DNA of 64,000 nucleotides from Rotaria macrura. Lineage: Eukaryota > Rotifera > Eurotatoria > Philodinida > Philodinidae. Positions 1-12,585 of this stretch are shown piece after piece. The DNA lies in the NCBI GenBank assembly GCA_900239685.1, contig OENT01000954.1:1-64000 (forward strand), given 5' to 3'. The first letter of the stretch is position 1, and every line of letters begins with the position of its first letter. The translations under genes and the position numbers were made by a program. The notes beneath the pieces are model-generated. The model had not been told where the DNA came from and did not search any database. It saw nothing but the letters and a program-made list of their open reading frames with translations.

Positions 1-59
1 GAAACTTACATTCAATGTTGAATTGTGAATTGTAAAGAACTCCAAGTACGAAAGGCTCG

Positions 60-165
60 CTATCGGCTATTAAAACTGAAGACTTTTTACGAAACCTAAT
101 GCCTACGAAACTTCAAAGGGTTTCGATTTCGTTGCAAAAATCGGAACCCTCTAGGGTTTCGTGTG
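60..165. repeat. Short repeat rich in ACGAAACCT/GGGTTTCG
   Basis: This stretch alternates ACGAAAC and GGGTTTCG words, the same words that fill the foldback element at 1386-1874. It is probably a degraded relative. No ends or target duplication can be assigned. Confidence 0.3.
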
Positions 166-714
166 GCACCTTTTTTTCTTTCAGTGTAGAGTTAATACTG
201 ATATGGTTACCGCAGTATTAAAACATTTAAAAGGAATTGACACACCAATTGTATATGCTATTACACATATATATAATCACGGTAAGGACCAACTAGAAGG
301 TCAGCTCGTTGGTGGTCTCAGTATAATGGGAGACATTTATTTAACTAAGCCAACACAGAAAAATAAATATCATTATGAATTCGGTTCATTGTGTGATAAT
401 GATGTAAATATAATTAGCCATGGAAATGGTATTTTGTTAATTCAGAGAGATATATTAATGATTTAACAGATGTAAATAAACCAAAACTAAATATATTTCA
501 GTTAATGTCATTTATCGCAAATAATCTTAATGATGATGATTTTGCAAGATATATTTCTTTAACGCTTCAGAATCGAAGCTTTTGGGAACAAATGTCAGAT
601 TCGATTGGAACTAGACTTTATAAATGCCGAGATGCACTGAATCAATATGGTATACGACTTCGAGATTTTCTGCTGGATAAATTCAAAAACTACCTGCCCA
701 AGAATTCGAACTAA
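161..714 (+). pseudogene. Frame-broken fragment of an unrecognised protein-coding gene
   Basis: Two open stretches follow each other on the plus strand in different frames. The first (about 184-428) follows a good 3' splice site (T-rich run ending CAG at about 183) and encodes a peptide with VYAITHIYNHGKDQLEG. The second is open from about 418 to 714 and includes NLNDDDFARYISLTLQNRS. They abut near 418-430 and look like one coding sequence interrupted by a 1-2 nt frame change. A possible GT-AG intron (429-501) leaves the wrong phase, so splicing does not repair it. Upstream exons would lie outside the window. I do not recognise the family. It could be a decayed gene, or an intact gene with a sequencing error. 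Confidence 0.4.
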
Positions 715-1383
715 TTGCTCAGTAAATGATTGACACTGGAGCAAGAGTATCGATCGCGTAGCCAACACCTATAGTGTAGTAACTCTTGCTGGTTATTTCC
801 ACTAAAATTTTTAAAATTCCTGTGCCGTACTTGTGGCTTGATATTTGTCTTCATATCACTAAGACAGATTCAAGAAAACATTCATTTATGTACGGCTTTC
901 CAAAACTTCCGACAGGGGTTTTATTAAAAGATAATAAAAGTGTCGCTGTTCTTAGATAGTAATCTGTGCGTAATTTAAACCGAGCTTCATCAATAGATAC
1001 AATAAAAACCAAACTGATGAAATACTTTTGCAGCTTAATATACTAATTTTGTTAAACGATCCTCCATCCGATGATAAAAAAGTAAGAGTTTGACTACCCA
1101 TCAGTACTCAAGTTTCTTGTTCTAGAAGGTGTGAGATTTAAAGTGTGGCTGTGGGTGGGCTTCCGTCCTCTTGATCATCACCAATGCAGTATAACACCCA
1201 TACTCTCTATGTTAAAAATTGCTTTTTTCGAATCTATTTCTCACATATATTTTCAATTTAGATAAAAAGATAGCTTTAATAGAATAGGAATACGAACAGT
1301 TGAGAACTGAATCTTTGTCTACAAAATAGTCATTGCAATTAAATAAGTGCAGTCAGTTGTAATCAGGACTATTCATATGAAGC
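715..1383. other. Non-coding stretch, nothing recognised
   Basis: There is no open frame of coding character and no repeat structure that I can see. It separates the gene fragment from the foldback element. Confidence 0.4.
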
Positions 1384-1385
1384 TA

Positions 1386-1874
1386 CACTCTAAAAAAGTA
1401 AGTACTTTCCTGAACCCCCTAAAAAAGTTCGGTAGATTTGAAATAGGATCCAAAAGACCAGAAATGCTTAAAAAACGATTGTTCAGTTCTACGAAACTTT
1501 TAAAGGATCTTCTCGTGTGCCCGCGGGCCGAACCTTCTTCTACGAAACCTTTTTTCAAGTTTCGTAGAGCGAAAAAAGGTTTCGAAAGGAAATGCGAAAC
1601 CTTTGAGTTTCTGCTTAACCCTCACTGGTTTCGCAGTTTTTTTCTACGAAACTCTAAAGGTTTCGCATTTCCTTTCGAAACCTTTTTTCGCTCTACGAAA
1701 CTTAAAAAAAGGTTTTGTAGTAGAGGGTTCTGCCCGCGGGCACACGGGAAGATCCTTTAAAAGTTTCGTAGAACTGAGCAATCTTTTTTTAAGCATTTTT
1801 GGCCATTTGGATCCTATTTCAAATCTACCGAACCTTGCTAGGGGGTTCAGGAAAGTACTTCTTTTTTTAGAGTG
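1386..1874. mobile_element. Foldback MITE with TA target duplication
   Basis: The element is almost entirely an inverted repeat. The left arm (1386 to about 1615) and right arm (about 1645-1874) are near reverse complements around a short loop. The ends read CACTCTAAAAAA and TTTTTTTAGAGTG and are flanked by TA on each side (1384-1385 and 1875-1876), as expected for a Tc1/mariner-type insertion. The arms contain repeated CTACGAAAC words and a CCCGCGGGC block. The open frames over it on both strands are by-products of the symmetry. It has no transposase and would be non-autonomous. Confidence 0.75.
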
Positions 1875-1876
1875 TA

Positions 1877-3616
1877 CCGTCAACACTAATGATGTACCAG
1901 ATATCCGCAACAAATCGAAGTGGAAACACAAAATGTCATACTTCGCTCGTCCAATACCACCATTTCTTCTTAATTACTAGATGAAGATATGTCCTAATTC
2001 TAATTGAAAGAAAATCTCCCGTGATTGTAAATGTATCCATTATATACAGTCTTCACCTCTATATCCACGGCTTTGACTTCCATTGAATAGCCATACTGTG
2101 GGCAGTATAGTCAGCATGTATATGGTAGTAATATTGATTTTTATCATCTAATCAAAGTACATCTCGCCAGTGAATTAAGGTTGATTGCATCCAAAATTAA
2201 ATTCTTCATCGAATGATACGACTTTAAATATGCGGAACTATTGTCTAATAGCAAATAATTCTTGTCTCAATATCTTGCTACCAGAAAGATTCACTATTCA
2301 TGGTACTGATATTCTTTTATTTAACCTGATCATAATACGCCAGATTAGTTACTTTAGGCTCATTGGCTGTGGAATTGAGGACTTTATCGGAAAGGGAGAA
2401 ACCAAGTTAAGAAAAAGTTACGCAGATTTTCATTTTTGATAGAACTTATTCTGATTTTTCGCGGCTAATAATGTAAGTCTAGAAATTTATTACATCATTA
2501 CCCACACCCTCCATATAAATAATATTTGACTACCTTTTGTAAGCTGATTGTATGTAAATATAGAAAACAATAGTTTCGTTTCCGTAAGACTATATGATTG
2601 GTTTCTGTGTGTGAGAATAATTATGACATAATTCCTGCGATTTTTTCATCTTTACTTCATGTTGTACAATGATTACCTAATTAAATTGCTGCTACCTTCC
2701 CATTTCACCTTCCTCTCCCATTGAATAGTTATTTAGGTACATCTGATATTTTTACAGTGCATTCAAAAAATGTACCGAACCACTACTCCTGCTGATGCCG
2801 TTGTATTTGTATTGTTTTCTTTTGCTTTGGAGCCAATCAGATTCAACTAGTCCGTTTTAAGATCTGAGTTTGAACTTGTAAACAATTGAATAAACCAAAA
2901 CCTTGCGATTAAACCTTGATTACAGTCTCGAAAATGACGTTAGATTCAAGACTTCTTTTGATAAGCTACATTAGATCAGTGGAATCATTCCACTGGAATG
3001 TACGTATACAATGGCCAGGTTAAATTTGAGAGTTACAATAAAAAAGTTACCAATAAATTTTTGGGTAAATCAAAATTCCACAGACAAGTTTTATAACTTT
3101 TTACAGAAAAATTTCATTTACGAATCTATTATATACAAAACACGTGTCACCACTGGCTCGTAGAACATAAAATGAAATTGTGAATCCAACTTAAATTTCA
3201 GGACTATCATTGAGCTTTGATGTAAACTTTTGGCTCGATCAAATATTGAATTAGCCCAAACTCGAATCAGAGAATGGCCTAGGCTAATCCGAGATAAGCA
3301 TACGAAATACATATATATATATTTCTACGTTCCTGTAAGTATATGCGTTTATACATTTATTTTTCTTTCATTGCAACAAGCAAACAAACTAGCACATGGC
3401 CAAACATTCACTATCTACTAAGTGCATTACTCTCCTTTTAGTACAGTGACCAAGTATTTTCTTCTGTATCTCTGACTGTATGCGAGAGAAGTACGAAAAT
3501 TTAAGCGTTACGCACGAATTATTACATGTGCCCTTTTACGACGTAACATTTAAGCACAAAACCAAAATCCATATAAACTGCACAAGCTAATGTAAATTAG
3601 TTACATTTCGAACGAA
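1877..3616. other. Intergenic, nothing recognised
   Basis: AT-rich sequence with only short open frames that lack family resemblance or splice support. It precedes the secreted-protein gene at 3617. Confidence 0.4.
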
Positions 3617-4391
3617 ATGCATACCATCTACACAATCATCACCTTACTTGTGCTACAAATACTTCAAATCAATGGAAAAATACATAGAGAAGACCCAACC
3701 AATACTAGACGTCGTTATGCAAGATCAGCTAGTTAGGTTTTGATTTCTTTATATATTTATATACATATATAAATTATCGTATTTCGTTAATTTTTTTTGA
3801 ATAGCAAATAGAGGGCTGACATTTACAAAAGAAGCACATTTGGTTACATTCGGCATTGATCTTGTGGGGTGTCAAAATACATCCGATCCAAATAGTTTGA
3901 AGTGTAATGCTTATACAGGAGACACGTTATGCAGTACAAAGCTGCCGGTACTTTGTGCCAAAATAGACCAATCTCCACGACCAGCTTATCTTGTTTTGGG
4001 TAGTGGTGGTGCAATGCCAGCAGAATATTACCGTGGCTGGAATGAAGGACATATTGCTACCACAGTACCAACAGCAGGTTCCAAATTCTCTCAGCTAGCT
4101 AATGTTAATGCATTCTGCGTTAGCTCTTTTGGGTAAGTATTCATTGAGCTAAAGAATGAATTTACCAATGTGTGTTTCTCATTCAGTGCCAACTGGCGTG
4201 CAGCTACATTCCATGATGGGATGTATATCACAGGCATGAATGGGACCACTTATTCGGGAAATACTTGGACACGAAATAAGAATGCTATAAGCGGTGGTGG
4301 CTGGAACTTTTACTCATTTGGTAATATTCGAAGTGATGTACGTTATTGGGTACACATCAAAGATCAACCAGCAAACTGTTGGACCAATTAA
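3617..4391 (+). CDS. Secreted protein of a bacterial-type family (GWNFYSFGNI/DQPANCW motif)
   Basis: Three exons fit with matching phases: 3617-3731, 3805-4132 and 4187-4391, giving about 215 residues. Intron 1 is 73 nt and intron 2 is 54 nt, both GT-AG. The first exon encodes a signal peptide (MHTIYTIITLLVLQILQING). The mature part has paired cysteines (CNAYTGDTLCS, LPVLCAK), then YYRGWNEGHIATT, NAFCVSSFGANWRAATFHDG and, at the C-terminus, GGGWNFYSFGNI followed by YWVHIKDQPANCW. From memory this pattern matches uncharacterised exported bacterial proteins with a conserved AEFHDG...GWNF(W/Y)xxGN...RFWVxINDQPxNCW core. That points to possible horizontal acquisition with later intron gain. Function is unknown. 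The start is the only ATG that supplies the signal peptide in phase. Confidence 0.72.
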
Positions 4392-4483
4392 ATTAACAAT
4401 TTTCTTTTCGGACTATTTCATTCATTATGTAGCTAGCATTTTACTCACATATACCTACATTTTTTGCGTATTTTTAGCTTCTT

Positions 4484-4489
4484 AATAAA
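4484..4489 (+). promoter_or_regulatory. Polyadenylation signal AATAAA
   Basis: A canonical AATAAA lies 93 nt after the stop codon of the secreted-protein gene. It is likely the 3' end signal for that gene. Confidence 0.55.
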
Positions 4490-4606
4490 GTAATATAATT
4501 AATGGTTCATAAGTAAAACGTATCTTTCACATTTCATAATATGTAATATTACGTTGCAGAAATAAAAATATGACAAACACTCATAATCATGTAGCGATGT
4601 ATGTCA

Positions 4607-7020
4607 CAGTGGGGGATCCACCAATTAGGCTACCCGGCTATCGCCACCCCCCCTCCCCCCCCTGTGAGCAGAAGTTCCGGCCAAAATTTTTGAAATGTTT
4701 CTATGATGAAACGCAAGATTTAATAGATATTACAAAAGAATATTTAATCAAAGGATGTCAGCTTTCACTATTAAAATGCAGTTTGAAATATATAATAAAG
4801 AAGCTCTAGGATCATGTGACTAAAAGCGAGAAGTACAAAAACTAGATTAATCAACTACCAACCGTCGGCAGTTTATTCAAGTACATTTGAATATTAAATT
4901 TTTACCAAAGAAAGCTTATGATGGCCATAAAAACCCAGAGAAAAACTCAATTTTAAAAGAACAAGTTGATTGTGTGGACAGAGGTATTGAAGATTTTGTG
5001 AGAAATATTTGATTTTTTTCAATATATGTTGACTAAATATATAAAGCATGTAGTAATAGCATGCAATTATTGAGGAATGCCTATTTTAAAGTAACAAATA
5101 AATACCATGTTTTGGATTGAAATGTATCCTCCAGTTATTGATTTTTCAAAACAAAGCACGTGCTTTAAATGGTAACAATCAGTAACAAGATGACAATGAA
5201 AATACATCACAATCAGTAATTCCACGTGATATTCAACTCTTGCTGTCACTCCAGTGAAAAAGGTTCATGTAAAAAATAGCAGAAAACGTGCTCATGAAAA
5301 GATATCTTTTCCTTGAAAAACGCGTTCTACAGTATAGCGAAAGCGTTTCCAAATGGAAAAGAATTGTTCTGTTTCTGAAGGAACGCATGCTTTCTCGTTC
5401 CGTGTTATTATAGAATGCTTTCTTTTCGATTCGAAAAACTTTTTTCGATTGAACAGAAAGCGTTCAGGTCCGTTCCAAAAACTATTAGAATTGGTTTATT
5501 TTCGTTCTTTTTAGCAACGGTTTGAATCAGATTTCGTCAAAATGAGATCGCGTTCTTTTCTTTTTTTATAATGGAACACCTGAGAATGGATTGTTTAAAC
5601 TGATGAACGCATTCCACGCAATCTAAAACCATTCTTAGAAAGAAAAGAACACTAGTCGACGATCTTGACATCGTTCTTTCCAGCTTCTTGTAGATACATT
5701 CTTGTCTGGCGAGGCAAGAGTCACATCGTCAGGCAAGATTCTTTTTTCTTTCTTGCACATGAATCTTGGCTGATCTCAAAAGAATTGTGAATATCTTGGC
5801 TTTCTTGCCAGATTCCATATCTTCTTAAATATCCGATAAGATTCTTCTTTCCTTCCTTCAACNGTTGAAGGAAGGAAAGAAGAATCTTATCGGATATTTA
5901 AGAAGATATGGAATCTGGCAAGAAAGCCAAGATATTCACAATTCTTTTGAGATCAGCCAAGATTCATGGGCAAGAAAGAAAAAAGAATCTTGCCTGACGA
6001 TGTGACTCTTGCCTCGCCAGACAAGAATGTATCTACAAGAAGCTGGAAAGAACGATGTCAAGATCGTCGACTAGTGAACGCATTCTTCATCGTTCTATAA
6101 ATTATTGAATGCTTTCATCTGACTTTAGCGATAAGTTTGATTTAAAATTGACTGCTCTGGAGCATGACACATTGAAAGTGACGCCAAAAATGACGAAATC
6201 TTCGATGAGTTATCCTCTGACAATGGCATTCTTGATTTAAAAACAAGTATTTTGATCATTAGTTTAAGCTGCGAAAAATCGGAGCACACCGTTTGATAGA
6301 GCTCGCCGATTTTTATTGGAAGAGGCCTCTGGACCTATATTGTGCTAACTTCTCTTCGGGGATTCTTGTACGAAATGTGAAGCTAGACGGCAATGATCGA
6401 GAATGCGTTCCCTAAAAATGAGTTTCCATTATTTAATCAAAAAATACGTTCGAATAAACGAGGAATGAGTTCTAGACTGTTCCATTTTGGAAATCGTTTC
6501 AGTTTGTCTAGCACGGTTTTTTTCTTTGAAATAGCCAACTTTTTTTTGTAACATACTCTATACTGCTTTATTTTATGACAATTTTTCACTGGGACCTCAG
6601 TCAACTTTAGATTCATCATTGGAAGAGATTCAAGTCATAATAGCATCATCAACATCAATAGAATTTTGTGGGTGTCGATGTGCGGTGAAAGTTAGTCTGC
6701 TTATATGAATGTACCATGACTCTGACACCCACACATTGTGATGTATATTTATTGATATCTAGATGCAAATGCTAATGCAGAGATTGGTGAATTTGCAAAG
6801 TCCAATTGTCGATTGGTGTTTTCGAACTTCCTTCTAAAGTTTTTCTCAAAAGCACTTGTTTTATTCTCCTGAATTTATATATTTACTAAATAAAAACGAA
6901 ATAGAGAATTGCGAAAAATGAAACACACTTTTTAAAAAGTACTTCAGAAAAATGATTATATCTTGAATGAAAAAATTTTAAAACCGCCACCCCCTCTCAA
7001 AAATCCTGGATCCGCCACTG
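4607..7020. mobile_element. hAT-type DNA transposon, decayed, with 8-bp target duplication
   Basis: The ends are inverted repeats: CAGTGGGGGATCCA at the left and TGGATCCGCCACTG at the right. GTATGTCA flanks the element on both sides (4599-4606 and 7021-7028), a perfect 8-bp duplication typical of hAT elements. A C-rich block (CGCCACCCCC) lies near each end. The interior of about 2.4 kb has only short broken open frames, for example near 4690-4809, so no working transposase is visible. It also carries a large palindrome at 5651-6075. It is a decayed or non-autonomous copy. Confidence 0.85.
5651..6075. repeat. 212-bp-arm palindrome centred on an ambiguous base
   Basis: The left arm 5651-5862 and right arm 5864-6075 are reverse complements with about one difference (near TTGCACATG/CATGGGCAA). 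A single N at 5863 is the centre. The outer ends read ACTAGTCGACGATC. It lies wholly inside the hAT element. It may be a real long hairpin, or an assembly fold-back at the ambiguous base. Confidence 0.85.
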
Positions 7021-7382
7021 GTATGTCATTGACAATTTCAGTACCCAGTACAAATCGAATACAATACGATACATGTGTAGCTCAGATTTAGGTGCCTAGA
7101 ATATTCCAGAAACCGCATCAAAATTCATCTAGCGCATGAAACCTATCGTGCAAATATGAGGATATGATTGTTGATAAAAACAAAACCCACATCCAAAATC
7201 TCGATTTCTGACCAACTGACACAGTCATAGTAATGCGCACATACCTAGATCCACAGCTTGGTTTACAGTGATCTTGAGAATGTCCCTCTCGTTTCATCTT
7301 TATATTGTAATTAGCTGCGTTATAGACTGAAAAATCGAGAATTTTGAATATAAAGGACAGTTCAAAATAGAGACATGCAGCC

Positions 7383-8645
7383 CTACCCTACCCTATCCTA
7401 GGGTAGGGTTAGGGTGTCGTTTTGAAAACTGTAGGGTGTTGCAGGGTAAAATTTTCATTTTTTCAATTTGGTCTGTTTACACGTCCGACGTCGAACAACC
7501 TGCAGTATTGAACAATATGTTCTATTCATAGGGCAATAATGAGAAAATACCTATTAAATAATTACTTTGTGTCAGTCAATAATAAACGACAACAGCTGTT
7601 CATGTTTTTGTTTTTCTTTGCCGATATTGTTTTTAATATCCCTAGTCCATGTAGTACTACTTTTCTCCTTTTCATATTATTTGGGATATTATTTGTATAT
7701 TATTATACAGATTTGTAAAATTTAACTTCAGCATTTCATAAATAAATACCCTAGTCGAGAATCAGCTAACAAATCCTCAGGTAGTCGTCACAAAAATGTT
7801 AAATCCCCAGTTACTCCCTGTCGATTCCTGTAGCAATTACTAGAGAGTCCCCGAATTTTAGATCGTACGGCAGAACGAAAAAATTGCCGGGGACTCATGA
7901 TAGGGACCATTGGGGGATTTATGAGAGAGTGCAGGTATACATTCACCGTTTTCTTTCGCACCTATGAGAACATAAATGAAAATCAAGTTTGAAAAGAAAT
8001 AGTCGTTTACTTTTAAAATTAATTTTTTGTAAGTGATAAAAATCATTTGAACCTTCTACCTAAGCCCTATCACCGATAACTTATCTTAAATGGACATGAA
8101 TTAATATTGGACCAGCAGAACTTATCCGCTGAAACAAGGCCTGCTGAATGGATTAAGTAGAAAATCATTTTAAAAATATGGTAAATTTTTCCGGAATAAC
8201 GAGTTTTGGCTCAAAAACAAATGTACAAAAAATCATTGTCATGAAGTAAATTCGTGGATTTTAGGGCAGATTTCAATGGATTTCTTTAGAAATCTCTAAA
8301 CTCGTTTTGTAATGCCTGCTAAATTTTCTCAGAATTTAGGGATTTTTAGGAGAAAGTCGACCAGCAAGAGAATGAAATTGGTACATATTATAGGGCACTG
8401 CTATATGTGAGGCACTAACAAGTCACTTAAGCAATTACCCCCTTTATACTCCCTGTAAACCTCCTTATAAATCCCCAGGGACGCCCTGCCGTGATTCCTG
8501 GTTTTTTTTATGAGAGTTCCCTGAGAATTCAATAAGGAATTCTCGATTAAGGTACATTGAAATCATGCACGGTATACGATTTTGGTAATTTTTTAAATTT
8601 AGTAGGGTAGGGTAGGGTAACGAAATTCATACCCTTGCAGGAGTC
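7383..8645. repeat. Diverged repeat region bounded by inverted (CCCTA)n/(TAGGG)n runs
   Basis: A CCCTACCCTACCCT run at 7383 is matched by GGGTAGGGTAGGGTA at about 8605-8622 in the opposite sense. Between them, words such as TAAATCCCCAG..CCCTG..GATTCCTG recur at about 7800 and 8475, with an inverted relative near 7890-7930. This suggests an old non-autonomous element or nested repeats. I could not define clean ends or a target duplication. Confidence 0.4.
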
Positions 8646-9345
8646 TAGTTCAAAAGTCATTTAACTGAAGGAAACATTGAATATCTCCGCCATAGTTTTA
8701 GCTGAGTTTTTTCATGTTGCTGACGATGTCTTCATCATTCGTACAAAAAATTGGAAGGAATGATAGTGAGGTATTACTATTGATTTCAACAGAAAGTATA
8801 CTATCCTTTCACATCTCGCATAGTCAGAATCAAACAAGATCAGCAGGACTTAGATTATCAAGATTAAATGTAAATAAACAGATAAACTTTTGATTGTCAC
8901 ACGACACTCATGCTTGTGTGTTTTCTTTCCTTAGTTTTAGACTTTTGTTCTATTAGTTTACACGAATAGCTTCTGCTGTATGTAATTTCCTTTTCTTCTC
9001 AAGTTGCTAGTCACACTTTTGTCGATACCAATCGTAACACGTCACATTAATTTCTTTCAACGTTTTTTCTTATCAGTATAGACTATGAAGATTCCTTCAT
9101 TATCTAGAAGAGCAGGAGCCTATTCGGTCAAACTATGTCGAAGATATTCAACTTTTTCTCCGGTTGATTGACTTCCGAGTTATCTTCTACTCATCGCATC
9201 ATGCTTTGATGCGTATCTTATAAGAGTAACATGTAATGACTTCGAAGAAAAAATCCTATGAAACAAAGTGTTGTTCGATCATAGTTTAAAACGATTTAGG
9301 TATGATTCAAGTAATTCAATGAGGAAAGGAAAATTCCGTTGTTCG
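8646..9345. other. Non-coding, 3' flank of the kinase gene
   Basis: No coding or repeat signal is recognised. It contains the 3' side of the minus-strand diacylglycerol kinase gene. No clear AATAAA is seen close to the stop. Confidence 0.35.
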
Positions 9346-12300
9346 CTACGTGTCATTTCTTAATACAAGTACTTGACCACCACAACTAATATTAACAGCC
9401 CCTGAATTTGGTAAATAGAATGGTTCTCCATCCATTTGTGCAGTCATGGGATAGTTGACTTCAATGCGTAATCGACGACATTGAGCAATCCGACTCCCAC
9501 GAGAACCTATATGAATTGAAGCCATACGTGTGACGCTCAATCCAACGACTTCGATTTTTCCATCACTAAAATTTTGCTGCTCGAAACGATCGGACGTATC
9601 GGTACTTGTAATTGACTTCTGAGCAATACCATTCTTGCTTAACTTTTTCTGCGGGTGATGCTTCGTGGATGAAGTTTCAATTGCATTAACTGAACTCGAC
9701 GCAATATAACCATTCGAATCGTGATCTTCCTGATTGATCGGCGACATATGAGGACTGTATGTATTTAACGTCGTTGACGAAGATCTACCCCATGGATTTG
9801 TGCCGGATGCATATGCTGGAATATTGATGATTAGAAGAGTATGACAATTGCGTATGGCATCCGTCAGATTTTTTCCATCGCATATCAAACGAATATAGGA
9901 GTGAAGACTCCACATTTTCGATCGTGAAAAATCACTCAAATATCTACAACTTTCATTTAGATACATGAGTTTATTTTTTGCTGGCGACGAAAACTGATGT
10001 GGTTTACGCATTCGACGATCGTGAAATTCAATAGCGACAGCAGCATCCAAACCAAAACTCATATAATTTATGAAACAAGTGTTTGGTAGTGTTTGATGGC
10101 TTTGGTAAGAGGCTCGATTAGTTTCTCGCACGAACTTCGGAGGCTGAAGCAATGCATGAAGTGGCCCACTAGTTTTATTTCCAGTCTCATCATATTGTTT
10201 TTTTGGTGAATTCAATTGAGTTTCATCGAGTTGTTCAAGTTGAACTTCCCAACGATCGATTGCGACTACTTGAGCTTGTGGAATTCGTAAAAGTGATGGT
10301 AGAAGACGCTTCGAATCATAATGATTTCCCCATGATAATATCCATGAAAGATCATTCGCCGTTCCTAACGGATAAAGACTCACCGGTGGATTCCTGTTTG
10401 ATGGATAAGTGGCAACCAATAGGCCGAGAACCCAAGAGGCACTACCATCGCCTCCAAGTACACAAAAACGGGTGTTAGGTAGCGATGCATATATATCAAT
10501 AGCTTTGATAATTGAATTGTCGTTTTCTAGAAGAAATATTTGACGAGGATTCAATCTTCTTAAAAGTTTCCGATAGACTTTGTTGCCACATTGACCGCCG
10601 GAAAATTGATTGACGAAGAGAATCACTGGTGTGTATGGAAAATGATTCGGTTCAGATTCGTTGGCAGTCGACATTGAAGAAAAGCACGCTTGAAAACCAG
10701 ATGGAGATTCACAAGAACGTCGCAACCACTGAGGTCGAACAATAATTTGCCTATGTCATAGAAAAATCCATAAATAATCTTGTTTTAAATAAAGTTCTAA
10801 ATGATAGAAATGACCGAAACAGATCCAATAAAACATAGATGAGTAAGTGACAAGATTCGTTATTCATCACGTAAGTCGAATTTCAGAATAAATCATTGAT
10901 GACTGGTGATGAACAAAAATATTGTCCTGAATTGTATAGGTATTAATAGTAGGAATCCTTGTATTCATCTTTCTCTGTAATAGCCACTCATTGCAAATTT
11001 GAAATATCAACTGACCTTATCAGCTCAAGGCTGATATGAAAGTAAGAGAAGATGTGAAGAACTTGTAGAAGATTTAAAATAAATTTTCTTAATTTAGATC
11101 AGGTCTCTTTAGAAATTTAGTAGTCCTGAACTGGATTCGAAGAAAAATTGATGTTGAATAATCACGATCTGATTAGAAACTGTAGCCATTATTTTAGTTT
11201 CTATTATTTAGTTCTTTTTACTTCAAGAATTTATAGGAAATCAAAATTTTTGTTTTACAAATTCTATAGTGTTAGATTATAGATATTTGATAGAAATGAT
11301 CGCAATTGTCATAATTTGAAATGGTAATTACTTGCTCGGTACTGAATTTCCTAAGAATAGTCTTAGTCTCTTTCGAATGTCTATAAATAATGCAGAAATC
11401 GATACTTAAGTACTGAACGGTCATTTCCTATGGGGTGTTTACCAAAAGTTGCCATAGTCACATATTGTGTTGATAATATTGGTAGCGCACTGTTCCCAGC
11501 ACGATCGATGATAAATTCGTGAACACCATAAGCAAACGAGACCCTCGGAAGGTCTAGGTACTTTCGAATTAGAACTCAACGTTGATATACGTTGAGTGTT
11601 TTGATAACTATTGTTGAAAGTGGATACATTTGCTTTGGCATTCGTTCTACTAGCAGACCGATTGCCCTGTGCCGATTTATGGTTACAGTAAACACAGGGC
11701 TCTGAAAGATTGGATAAAGAAGACCAAAAATGTTGATCGAAATTCGATGAATTATCATCTTCGTTAACGAACAAGTCTTTTGAAACGACACTATCTATAA
11801 ATGATGGACGGCAAGGTGAAATCATGCCATCATTAGCCACCTGGGAATTATTCAGATGATGACCATGCATAATTAATCCACATGATGCACATTGCAGAAG
11901 TAAGGATAAATGGGCAGATTTTTTACTTGTACAGGATACGTAGGAGCATGGTTGAACTGTTGATAGATCATCGAATTCGTAGGGAAACCAACTGTGAGAT
12001 GTAGGGCTAGCACAGTCACTCCAATCGACACCATACTTCGTTGAGTGGCACATCTTCGATTGAGCAGAGCTTTTTTCGATCGTTGGCAATGATGCTTGTG
12101 CATTCGATTGGGTGGAGACACTAAAGAACAACAATATAAACTGTCCCATTACTGTTCTCAAGCTATTTGCCGTATGTCAGATACCTGATGGAATTACAAC
12201 CAATAGATGGATTGTTTTCGAATTGTTCATTATCCACTGTGGTATCAACCGATAACAGAAATGATGAATTCTGATCACTATCATCATTAGAGATCGACGA

Positions 12301-12585
12301 TAATGAATGCCGTGTATCTGATAGAATCCTCCGTAATGGTGTGTGTGGCTTGGTCTCGTTATTTTCAGTTGGCTGTAGACAATCATCTAAATTCGAGCCA
12401 CGCATTTCATACTTAAGTTTGTGACAGAACCTTGTTGGATATTGATGATTCATATTAGACGAGCGAGCTAACTTTGGCAAAGTATTAGAGTCATTGGATA
12501 GATGATCATCATCTAAATTTGAATGAACCATCGGTTTGTCACTGTTCAACAACGTGAACGCCTCCGTTGTTGAAGCGTCTTCCAT
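9346..12585 (-). CDS. Diacylglycerol kinase (two C1 domains plus catalytic domain)
   Basis: Three exons on the minus strand fit in phase: 12585-12185, 12120-11443 and 10750-9346 (introns 64 and 692 nt), giving 827 residues. The product would phosphorylate diacylglycerol to phosphatidic acid in lipid signalling. Residues 1-175 are low-complexity. The first C1 domain starts at H176 (HSW; C192, C197, C211, C214). A second starts near H264 and has a Ser/Asn-rich insert of about 50 residues between its cysteine pairs (C276, C279; C330, C333, H338, C341, C345). It ends in CDYGNF, the usual lead-in to the kinase. The catalytic domain begins with PVILFVNQFSGG and has the nucleotide-binding LGGDGSASWVLG at about 458-469. 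The accessory domain has INYMSFGLDAAVAIEFHDRR and ends with QMDGEPFYLP. A Ser/Thr-rich insert of about 70 residues interrupts the accessory domain. There are no EF-hands, PH domain or ankyrin repeats, so type III (epsilon-like) fits best. No transmembrane segment is visible. Confidence 0.9.

Noticed and set aside
1347..1980. Four frames of 61-137 codons on both strands
   Set aside because: Produced by the foldback element's symmetric sequence, with mirrored peptides on each strand.
7383..7412. Telomere-like CCCTA repeats
   Set aside because: Only three units, mirrored 1.2 kb away; better explained as part of a dispersed repeat than as telomeric DNA.
10203..10478. 91-codon plus-strand frame
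   Set aside because: It is antisense to the well-supported kinase catalytic exon; a shadow of that coding sequence.
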